Shown here one piece after another: positions 1-8,930 of a stretch of DNA of 64,000 bases (position 1 is its first letter; each line of letters opens with the position of its first letter). The translations under genes were made by a program, and so were the position numbers. Location: assembly GCF_904849725.1 (NCBI RefSeq), contig NC_058522.1, positions 434,897,529 through 434,961,528 on the forward strand, written 5' to 3'. Origin of the DNA: Hordeum vulgare subsp. vulgare (taxonomy: Eukaryota; Streptophyta; Magnoliopsida; Poales; Poaceae). The notes under the pieces are model-generated. The model did not search any database and was not told the DNA's origin. It saw only the letters and a list, made by a program, of their open reading frames with translations.

Positions 1-1563
1 ACAAGTACTTTGTTCCAAATGTCTGCTAACATAATCATTGAAACTCTGTTGTTTGGCAACAAAGTTGTCAAATTCATCAAAGCATAGGGTAGCAGGTTTA
101 TCAAAAGGAATATAACTCTCGTCAAACCTACGCAGAGAATTCACTTCTACTACCTGTATCGGGTTATCGAGACCGTGGATCTCTTTGATTGGTGGTAGAT
201 TTTTGACATCTTCAGATCTAATGCCTTTCTCTTGCATAGATTTCTTGGCTTCTTGCATATCTTCGGGACTGAGGAATAGAATACCTCTTTTCTTAGGAGT
301 TGGCTTAGGAGGTGGTTCGGGAATAGTCCAAGCATTATCGTTGATCAAGAGGTTATTCAGTAGAGTCTCTGCTTGTTTTACAGTTCGTTCCCTAAAAACA
401 CAACCTACACAACTATCTAGGTGGTCTCTAGAGGCATCGGTAAGTCCGTTATAGAGGATATCAAGTATCTCGTTCTTCTTGAGAGGATGATCAGGCAAAG
501 CATTCTGTAGCTAGACGAGCCTCCCCCAAGCTTGTGGAAGACTCTCTTCTTGGAGTTGAGCAAAGTTGTATATTTCCTGCAAGGCAGCTTGCTTCTTATC
601 GGCAGGGAAATATTTCTCACAGAAGTAATAGACCATCTCCTGGGGACTACGCACACATCCAGGAGCAAGAGAGGTGAACCAGGCTTTAGCATCATCCTTT
701 AGAGAGAAAGGAAATAGCTTAAGGATATAATAGTGGCGGATCTTCTCCTCATTAGTGAAAAGGTTGGCTATTTCAGATAGTTTGGCAAGATGGGCTATGA
801 CCGTCTCAGACTCATAACCGTGAAAAGGATCAGATTCGACTAGAGAGATTATCTCAGGGTCGACAGAGAATTCATAATCCTTATCGGTGACAAAGATAGG
901 CGAAGTGGCAAACTTCGGATCATTTCTCATCCTAACTTCCCGAGATTTTTCCTTCCACTTGAGAAGTAATTTCTCAGCGTCATAGGCATCCTTACACGCA
1001 AGAAAATCCTCAGCTATCTCTCCCTCCATAACGTAACCCTCAGGTATAACAGGCAATTCATATCTAGGAGAGCTAGATCTAACAGGAGCAAAAGCAGGTT
1101 CTATCTCAATAGCATCAGCAATTTCAGAAGCATCACGAGCATTGGCAGTAACTCTAGCAATATGAGCATCAAGGAACACACCTAGTGGAACATCAGGCAA
1201 AGGAGTATGTCTAGCAGTATCAAGCATAACATCATCACGCAAAATAGCATCTCTAGCATCATCAGGCAAAGCAGTTTCAAGCATAGCATCTCTAGCAGTA
1301 TCAGGCATAGTATCAAGCATAGCATCATCAGGCATAGTATCAAGCATAGCATCATCAGGCATAGTATCAAGCATAGCATCTCTAGCAGTAGTATCACAAG
1401 CATCATCAAGCAGAGGCGACATATCAAGATTTCTAGCAGGAGGTGATGTCGCAAACTTACTCATAACTGAAGGTGAATCAAGTGCAGAGCTAGATGACAA
1501 TTCCTTACCTCCCCTCGTAGTTGAGGGCAAGACTATGGTCTTCAGATCCTTCAGATTCTTCAT
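1..1563 (-). pseudogene. gag polyprotein of element A (one in-frame stop, open at the edge)
   Basis: Gag, the capsid protein that packages element RNA in cytoplasmic virus-like particles. The frame opens with ATG at 1563 and continues to the left edge, with one in-frame TAG at 513-511 after about 350 codons. A retrotransposon gag core is recognisable around residues 250-350 (LFPFSLKDDAKAWF, then a region ending in QAWGRLV). After the stop the same frame stays open with typical gag C-terminal text (ALPDHPL, SRDHLDSC, PKPTPKKRG). Residues roughly 60-125 are a low-complexity array of a nine-residue unit (DAMLDTMPD). The stop lies where a glutamine codon would fit (RLV-stop-LQNALPDH), consistent with CAG to TAG decay. 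Protease and pol would lie left of the window. Confidence 0.8.
1303..1400 (-). repeat. 27-bp in-frame tandem repeat in gag of A
   Basis: A 27-bp unit encoding DAMLDTMPD on the minus strand occurs as two perfect adjacent copies (1321-1347 and 1348-1374) with partial copies on both sides. More degenerate units (DDA.., DTAR..) extend the array over about 1200-1420. The unit length is a multiple of three, so the frame is kept. Confidence 0.85.
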
Positions 1564-1613
1564 AGTGATCGGTAGATATAAATCCCAAGTGAGTCAGAGA
1601 ATATAGCAATACC

Positions 1614-1631
1614 TCCCCGGCAACGGCGCCA
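1614..1631 (-). other. Primer-binding site of A (tRNA-Asp)
   Basis: The plus strand reads TCCCCGGCAACGGCGCCA, identical to the 3' end of plant tRNA-Asp including CCA, so the minus strand is a perfect 18-nt PBS. It sits 9 bp inside the LTR boundary. Confidence 0.9.
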
Positions 1632-1640
1632 GAAAAAAGC

Positions 1641-3260
1641 TGACGTCAGCTGTGCTTCTCTGGTAATGGCTCCAAAAAAGTGCGGATCCTGCAATCTCTA
1701 GTGTTAGCTAGACGAATGCTTATAACAACTAACCTTCTCCTACAACGGCACCAGAAGAATGCTGATAGCACTCCCCGGCAATGAAACTGGAAGAATGTTG
1801 TTGATGGCCCACCAGCGCTGGGTTTACAGCAGTTTTCGAGGGTAGAGTATTCGACCCAATTTGTAGGTACGCCAGACAGGAGGTGAGAGTATACTCTCAA
1901 GTATTAGCAGCTGAATTTGTCAGATTCAACCACACCTGAAAGATTAGTATCTGCAAGCACAATAGTAACAGCGAAGTAACGGGTATCGGCAATGTAACGA
2001 GCAATAGCAGTGGCAAGGAACAGCAGTAGTGACAACAGTAGCAAGTAGAAAAAGTAGCACGAGAGCAAAACAAGTAACAACATTAGCAACAGTAGTAGCA
2101 GCAGTAGCAGAGCAAGAAAAGTAACTACAGTAGCAACACTAGGACAACTCGTAGGCATTGGGTCGGTGATTTTTTTGGATGATATTCATCATGCAACAGC
2201 TATAACATGGAGAGATATGTGGCTAGCTCCCGTTCGTCAATGTGATGTAGGCATGCATTCCGTGTGCCATCATACGTGCTTAGGGAAAAGAACTTGCATG
2301 ACATCTATTGTCCATCCCTCCCGTGGCAGCGGGGTCCAAAAGGAAACTACGGGATATTAAGGTTCTCCTTTTAATAAAGAACCGGACGAAGGCATTAGCA
2401 CTTGGTGAACACATGAACTCCTCAAACTATGGTCATCACCGGGAGTGGTTCCGGTTATTGTCACTCCGGGGTTGCCGGATCAAAACACATAGTACGTAAC
2501 TACAACTGGCAAGATCGGATCTAAAACACACATATATTGGTGACAACATAATAATTTCAGATCTGAAATCATGGCACTCGGGCCCTAGTGACAAGCATTA
2601 AGCATGGCAAAGTAGTAGCAACATCAATCTCAGAACATAGTGGATACTAGGGATCAATCCCCATCAAAACAAACTCGATTACATGATAGATCTCATCCTA
2701 CTCATCACCGCCGAGCGAGCCTACGAATAGATTACTCACGAACGACGAAGAGCTTCATGGAATTGGAGAGGGAAGAAGGTTGATGATGATGACGGCGACG
2801 ATTTCCCCTCTCCGGAGCCCAAGAAGGACTCCAGATCTGCCCTCTAGATGAAGAACAGGTGGTGGCGGCGCCTCCGTATCAAAAACGCGATGAAAACTTC
2901 TCTTTTAATTTTTTCTGGGACAAAAGACAACTTATAGAGCTGGAGTTGGGGGCAGCAGAGGCCTGTGGGCCCCACAAGCCTGCCCACCCCCACTAGGGGG
3001 GTGGTGGCAGAGCAGGGGCTTGTGGCCCACTGGCCCACCCCTCAGGTGGATCCTGGCGCAGGTATTTTTGATATTTTCCAAAACTGCTCCCCGTAAATTT
3101 TCAGGACGTTTGGAGAACTTTGATTTCTGCACAAAAATAACACCAAGGCAATTCTGCTGAAAACAGCGTCAGTCCAGGTTAGTTCCATTCAATCATGCAA
3201 ATTATAGTCCAAAACAAGGGCAAAAGAGTTTGGAAAAGTAGATACTTTGGAGATGTATCA
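1641..3260 (-). mobile_element. 5' LTR of element A
   Basis: About 1.62 kb. On the minus strand it starts TGATACATCTCC at 3260 and ends TGACGTCA at 1641. The inverted repeat CCACAAGCC (2972-2980) / GGCTTGTGG (3017-3025) lies just upstream of a TATA-like CTCTATAAG (2939-2931, minus). Close to the 3' end are three degenerate extra copies of the PBS (1657-1674, 1738-1753, 1772-1791), described under findings. No coding capacity is evident. Confidence 0.8.
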
Positions 3261-5400
3261 CTCATCAATAGATATCAATGTGAATGAGTAGGGATTGCCA
3301 TACAAATGATGCACTAGAGCTACGAGTATGTGAAAGATCTTAAAGAAAACTAGTGGGTGTGCATCCAACTTGCTTGCTCACGAAGACCGAAGGCAATTTT
3401 GAGGAAGCCTATCATTGGAATATACAAACCAAGTTATATAATGAAAATTTCCCACTAGCTACATGGTGGTGACAAAACAGGAGACTCTCAATCATGAAGA
3501 TCATGGTGCTTAATATGCACAAGTGTGGAAAAGTGGTAGCATTGTCCCTGCTCTCTTTTTCTCTCTTTTTTTGGTGCGCTCTTTGGCCTCTTTTTTTACT
3601 TTGGTGGGCTTCTTTGGCCTCTTTTATTTCCTCACATGGGACAATGCTCCATTAATGATGATCATCACACTTTCAACTCAAAACTTAGAGCAACGATGAC
3701 TCTATATGGAATGCCTTCGGTAGTGTACCGTGGCAATGATCTAGCATGGCATATACATTAATTGAAACATCATGCTAGCTATCTTATGATCATGAAATGG
3801 CAATGTAGACGTGATGGCACATGTCATAGTGTTAGTTGCATGGCAATATATCTCGGAATGGCTTTGAAAAAGCCATAGTAGGTAGGTATGGTGGCTGTTT
3901 TGAGGGAGGCTAATGGTGGGTTTTGTGCACCGGCGAAAGTTGCACGGCACTAAGAAGATAGTGATGGTGGAAGGTGAAAGTGCATCTAAACCATGGACTC
4001 AACATTAGTCATGAAGAACTCATATACTTGTTGCAAAAGTTTTATTAGTAATCGAAACAAAGCATTCAACACATACTCCTAGGGGAAGGGTTGGTAGGTA
4101 TAAACCATCGCGCGATCCCGACCGCCACGCAAAGAATGACAATCAATAAACTAATCATGCTCAGATTTCATCACATAGCGGTTCACCATACGTGCATGCT
4201 ACGGGAATCACTAACTTCAACACAAGTATTTCTAGATCCACAACACCTTACTAGCATGACTTCAATATTACCATAACCACAACTCAAAACTATTCAATGC
4301 GCATGAAGGTGGAAGTTTTCGTATCCCTTTGGATAACTACCCCTTTTGAGACTACTTTCAAAGAATAGATCAACTACCAAGCCACGCACCGCTGTGATCT
4401 AAAAGATATAAGTGAAGCACATAGAGCAAAAGTATCTAGCTCAAAAGATATAAGTGAAGCACATGTGAGCTGAATTGTCTATCAAAAGATATAAGTGAAG
4501 CTCGACAAAATCACGGTGTGTGCATGTCTCTATCTCTAGGTGTGCATCAAGGATGATTGTGACACAACAAAAATAAAAGACTCCTACGATACAAGATGCT
4601 CCAAGCAAAAACATATAACATGTGGCGAATAAAAATATAGCCCCAAGTAACGTTACCGATGGATTGAAGACGAGAGAGGGGATGCCTTCCCGGGGCATCC
4701 CCAAGCTTAGGATTTTATGGCATCCTTGAATCTCTTGGGGTCCCTTGGGCATCCCCAAGCTTGAGCTCTTTCCACTCTTTATCTCTTTGTCCATAAGAAC
4801 TTCACCCAAAACTTGAAAACTTCACAACACGAAACTTAAACAGAAACTCGTGATAACATTAGTCTGAGATAGCAAACTACCACTTCCTTAGGTACTCTAG
4901 TAACCTTAAATTCTACTTATGCTGATGTTGGGTTACTGTATTTTCAATCTTCCATGGCTAATACCCCCCGATATTATCCATAGTTTCATCAAAATAAGCA
5001 ACCAACACAACAAAAACAAAATCTGTTAACAGCAGACCAGTCTGTAGCAATCTGTATATTTCGTATACTTCTGGTACTTCAGAAATTCTGAAAAATTACG
5101 AAAGTCTGAAGAATTTGTGTAGAAATCAGAAGAAAAAAGAATCAACTCAAAAGCTCTTACAGAAAAAACATGAAAATTATTTTCGTGAGCAGAAAGTTTC
5201 TGTCTTTTCCAGCATGACCAAACGATCATCCCCAAGACTAATCATAACGGTTTTGCTTGGCACAAACGCAAAAAGAAACACAAAAAACACAATCATAACA
5301 GAATTATGAAAGTGTGGAAAACACAAAACAGAAAGAAAAAGGATAGATTCGTTGGGTTGCCTCCCAACAAGCGCTTTTGTTTAACGCCCTTAGCTAGGCA
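3261..5400 (-). other. Non-coding 3' internal region of B
   Basis: No credible gene. The stretch aligns by eye with 14798-16352 of C and, in the opposite orientation, with 39400-41960 of H. Shared landmarks are a pyrimidine-rich block near 3540-3630 (CTCTCTTTTTCTCTC), the hairpin GGGGATGCC (4678-4686) / GGCATCCCC (4694-4702), two PPT-like GGCATCCCCAAGCTT motifs (4694-4708 and 4748-4762) and three copies of an AAAAGATATAAGTGAAGC motif (about 4396-4500). Confidence 0.75.
4396..4500 (-). repeat. Minisatellite AAAAGATATAAGTGAAGC, three copies in B
   Basis: Three imperfect direct copies of a unit containing AAAAGATATAAGTGAAGC, separated by AGCACATAGAGC-like spacers. The same motif is present twice in C (about 15998-16060) and about four times in H (about 40340-40490, opposite orientation), so copy number varies between related elements. 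Confidence 0.8.
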
Positions 5401-6159
5401 TCAATGATGCTCACACAAAAGACAAGAGTTGAAGCACAACGAGAGCATCATAAAGCATGTGAAAGTCACATCTAAGTCTAACATACTTCCTATGCATAGG
5501 CATTTTATAGGAAAAAAATTGGCAAGACAACCAATAGTTACCCAATGCAAGGAAGAAGAAAGAGACAATATCAATCTCAACATAACGAGAGGCAATTTGG
5601 TAACATGAAAGTTTCTATCAAAATGTTTTCTTCTCTCATAGCAATTACATGTGGGATCATAATCAAATTCAACAATATAGCTATCACAAAGGATATTCTT
5701 TTCATGATCCACATGCATGCAAAGTTGACTCTCATCAAAAATAGTGGGATTATCATCAACTAAAGTCATGACTTCTCCAATCCCACTTTCAATATTGTTG
5801 CAAATATCATATTCATCATGAGGTTTGAACAAATTTTCAAGATCATAAGAAAGATCATCACCCCAATCATGATTATTGCAACAAGTAGTGGACAAAGCAA
5901 AACTAGCATCACCAAGCTTAGGGTTTTGCATATTTTTAGCATGATTGTCACTAATATAATTTATAGTGAAACCATTGCAATCATGCTTTTCATCCAAGGA
6001 GATCTCGTGAATCACTTCATAAATTTCTTCATCACGATTTTCAGATTCACGCATCTCAAGCAAAACTCCATAAAGATAGTCAAGTGCCCTCAACTCACTA
6101 GCAATTCGTTCCACATAAGTGGGTCTCTTAAAGAGATTAGCTAGTGGATGAGGATCCAT
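5401..6159 (-). CDS. Orphan ORF of element B, unknown function (252 aa)
   Basis: Starts with ATG at 6159, about 220 bp downstream of the PBS in the position normally held by gag. I recognise no gag, protease or enzyme motif. The first 190 residues are acidic, rich in Asp, Glu and His, with recurring cysteines (TTCCNNHDWGDDLSYD, LCMHVDHEKN, YDPTCNCYERR). The end is hydrophobic and looks frameshifted: near 5510-5530 the A-run differs from element C by about a base, after which the two proteins diverge. The homologous ORF in C (27901-27158) is about 80-85% identical over the first 190 residues, with only a two-codon gap, which argues that it was translated while the elements were active. A role in capsid association or RNA binding is only a guess. 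Confidence 0.65.
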   Translation of the reverse strand: MDPHPLANLFKRPTYVERIASELRALDYLYGVLLEMRESENRDEEIYEVIHEISLDEKHDCNGFTINYISDNHAKNMQNPKLGDASFALSTTCCNNHDWGDDLSYDLENLFKPHDEYDICNNIESGIGEVMTLVDDNPTIFDESQLCMHVDHEKNILCDSYIVEFDYDPTCNCYERRKHFDRNFHVTKLPLVMLRLILSLSSSLHWVTIGCLANFFPIKCLCIGSMLDLDVTFTCFMMLSLCFNSCLLCEHH

Positions 6160-6380
6160 ATCAATAGATTTTCAGCAAGCGAAGATGCAACTCTAATGAA
6201 GGCACATAGTACACAAGCGAACAGAAAGCAAGCGAGAGAAAAGGGCGAACGGAAAAGGCAAAGGAGAAAGGCAAATGAAAACGGCAAATGTGAAGTGGGG
6301 GAGAGGAAAACGAGAGGCAACTGGCAAAAAAAGTAAATGCAGGAGATGAGTTTGTGAGACCTACTTGGATAGATCTCTCC

Positions 6381-6398
6381 TCCCCGGCAACGGCGCCA
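6381..6398 (-). other. Primer-binding site of B (tRNA-Asp)
   Basis: The plus strand TCCCCGGCAACGGCGCCA is an exact match to the tRNA-Asp 3' end. A second PBS-like copy with 16 of 18 matches lies inside the LTR at 6425-6442, and a more degenerate third one at about 6451-6467. Confidence 0.9.
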
Positions 6399-6408
6399 GA
6401 AATACTTC

Positions 6409-8025
6409 TGATGTCAACTGTGCTTCCCTTGCAACGGCGCCAAGAATAGTCTCGTCGACGGCACCCAGAATCTTTCTGCTGCGGCTACGCCTTAAGGGAC
6501 TTCCTAGGCAAATATGCAAAGGATTTCCCCCGTGGCCTTGGAGCCTTGCGGTGTTCCCTCAAAGCGGAAAGGGTGATGTAGCACAGCGGTGGTAAGTATT
6601 TCCCTCAGTTTGAGAACCAAGTTATCAATCCAGTGGAGGAGTATCACAAGATCCTGCACAAACACAAAACGCTTGCTCCCAACGCTATGAGAAGGGGTTG
6701 TAAATCCCTTATAGATTGTTTGCCAAGTGAGAACTAAAAGCAACAAAGTAACAAAGCAAAGTAAAAGCGAAGGTGTAAACGATGGATGTGAATAGACCCG
6801 GGGGCCGTATTTTTTACTAGTGGCTTCTCTCATGAAAGCAAGTAGACGGTGGGTGAACAAATTACTGTCGAGCAATTGATAGAACCGCGCAAAGTCGTGA
6901 TGATATCTATGGAAATTATTATATCTATAGGCATCACGTCCAAAACAAGTAGACCGATACTTTCTGCATCTACTACTATTACAACACACGTCGACCGCTA
7001 TCCAGCATGCATCTAGTGTATTAAGTCCAAAAGAACAGAGTAACGCCTTAAGCAAGATGACATGATGTAGACGGACAATCTCATATCAACGACAGAGCGC
7101 ATCTTGTTACCCTTGATGGCAACTACTTAATGTGTTCCTTGCTGCCCCTACTGTCACTGGGAAAGGTCACCACATGGTAGAACCCAAAACCAAGCACTTC
7201 TCCCATCGCAAGAATCATAGATCTAGTTGGCCAAACAAAACCCAATACTTGGAGAGACTTACAAGGATATCAATTCATGCATATAAGAAATCAGCAAAGA
7301 CTCAAATATATATCACAGATAATCTGATCACAAATCCACAATTCATCGGATCTCGACAAACACACTGCCAAAGAAGATTACATCGGATAGATCTCCATGA
7401 AGAGCATGGAGAACTTTGTATAGAAGATCCAAGAGAGAGAAAAAGCCATCTAGCTACTAACTACGGAACCGTAGGTCTGAAGTGAACTACTCACAAGTCA
7501 TTGGAGGGGCGATAATGATGAAGAAGCCCTCCAACTCAAAAGTCGCCTCCGGCAGGGTGCCGGGAAGGGTCTCCAAATGAGATCTTGCAGAAACGGAAGC
7601 TTGCGGCGGCAGAAAAGTATTTTCGAGGCTCCCCTGATTCTTTGCTGTATTTTAGGGAATATATAGGCCAAGGATCTAGATCAGGTGGCGGCCAGGGAGG
7701 CCACAAGCCCTGACACCGCTGCCTCCCCCTGGTGGTAGAGTGGGAGCTTGTGCGCTCCCTGGAGCCCACCTGGCTTGGCCGAGAGGCCCCCTGATCTTCT
7801 TCCGTTCGGGAAAACATCATTTCGGGGATTTTATTCCATTTGGACTCCGTTCCAAAATCAAATCTGAAAAGAGCAAAAAACACACAAAAAACAGGAAGTG
7901 GCACTTGGCACTGAATCAATAAGTTAGTCCCAAAAAAAAGATATAAAAGGTACATAAAACATCCAAAGATGACAAGATAACAGCGTGAAACCATTAAAAA
8001 TTATAGATACGTTTGAGACGTATCA
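6409..8025 (-). mobile_element. 5' LTR of element B
   Basis: About 1.62 kb. On the minus strand it runs from TGATACGTCTCAAACGTATC (8025 downward) to TGACATCA (6409). It is about 60-70 bp longer than the LTRs of C because the 3' end carries extra PBS-like units. A diverged copy of the promoter inverted repeat (CCACAAGCC at 7701-7709, AGCTTGTGC at 7745-7753) lies 35 bp upstream of a minus-strand TATA box (7666-7658, CTATATATT). Confidence 0.85.
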
Positions 8026-8029
8026 GAGC

Positions 8030-8930
8030 ACTCGGAGTTTCGTATCATCAGTGGCTGACTTCCAAAACCTCTCTGAGAATGAACTCGGTGAAACCAATTT
8101 CACAAACTCAATTCCACCGATTCCTAGAATTGATATAGGATTTCATCTCGGTATCACCGAAATCACAGACTCGGTTACACCGAGTTTCCCTGTCAACTGA
8201 CAGTAGAGGAACTCGGTGACACAGATTTTGTAATCTTGGTGACACCGATAGAGAATGGGTATAAATTCCATCGGACCGAACCTTTCATTTCAATCGTCAA
8301 AGTCATTTAGTCCCAAACCCTACATTGCCTCCTGGACCCCTGGTCGTCGCCCTTGACTCCCCATGCGTCTCCATCGCTGGGATTCACCTCCGCCGACGGA
8401 TTCTTCACCGCCGTCGCCGCCATAGCCAGACCATCACCGAATTAGGGTATGGTTAGGATCCTCCTTTGCGTTCCTCCATCTAACTCACATGCATTGGAAT
8501 GTTTTATCTATGTTCAACCATGTTCAAACCTCCCATCCACTAGAAAATCCCGTAGACTAGCGGATGAGGAAGTTTTTAGGGTTAGCTGTCCGTAGACCCC
8601 ATCTCGGTGCCTTCAAGTTGCAAAACTCTGTGCTACCAATTTTGGACCTAGGGTTCGTGACAATGATCTCGGTGAAACTGAGTTGTCATTTTCAGTGCCA
8701 CCGAAAATGATGACCAAGTTTCTGTTAAGGAGTTCATATGTCTCAGATACTCTGAAAGTTCGAACTTGGTGCCACTGAAATGTGTTGTGCAGAAAGTTAA
8801 AACAAAGGATTTCCTTGTTCAAATTCTCAAAAACATCTGAATTTTGTGATTCTCAATTCTTCTATCTTTCGTATATCTTCTTCATAAGTTTTGCTGCTTG
8901 ATGCTGAGGTTCTGCTTGTGTGGTTCAGAT
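8030..8930 (+). promoter_or_regulatory. Internal promoter and leader region of L upstream of the accessory ORF
   Basis: 8030-8260 carries many degenerate copies of a short palindromic motif (CTCGGTGnnACCGAGTTT type). These are followed by TATA-like GGTATAAATT near 8260 and a GC-rich leader (8320-8440). A plausible donor (AGGGTATGG near 8446) and acceptor (GTGGTTCAG ending 8928) would remove an intron before the ORF. The same order, motif array then TATA box (CTATATATACC near 12130), occurs in the 3' LTR at about 11800-12140. Confidence 0.5.

Larger units (their letters stand above)
1..3260 (-). mobile_element. Element A: Ty3/gypsy (Athila-type) retrotransposon, 5' half
   Basis: Minus-strand LTR retrotransposon running off the left edge. 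Visible, reading on the minus strand, are a 5' LTR (3260 down to 1641), a perfect tRNA-Asp primer-binding site (1631-1614) and a gag reading frame (1563 down to the edge). The LTR starts TGATACATCTCC and its outer boundary abuts sequence that continues the internal region of element B, so A is nested in B. The presumptive target duplication next to the LTR is CTCAT (3261-3265); its partner is outside the window. The family resembles the abundant Triticeae Sabrina/WHAM group, but I cannot name it from memory with certainty. Confidence 0.85.
3261..8025 (-). mobile_element. Element B: non-autonomous Athila-type LTR element with orphan ORF (partial)
   Basis: Minus-strand element with 5' LTR 8025-6409, perfect tRNA-Asp PBS 6398-6381, one ORF of about 250 codons (6159-5401) and a non-coding 3' internal region down to 3261, where element A interrupts it. 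Comparison with element C shows that about 490 bp of PPT-proximal sequence and the 3' LTR lie beyond A, outside the window. No gag, protease, RT or integrase is present between PBS and the break. The target duplication on the right should be GAGCA (8026-8030). Confidence 0.85.

Noticed and set aside
1614..1631. tRNA-Asp-like sequence (also at 6381, 17890, 37112)
   Set aside because: Only the 18-nt 3' end of the tRNA is present; these are primer-binding sites, not tRNA genes.
1641..3260. LTR at 1641-3260 as the 3' LTR of B
   Set aside because: A perfect PBS and gag follow it on the left, and B lacks its PPT next to it; it is the 5' LTR of A.
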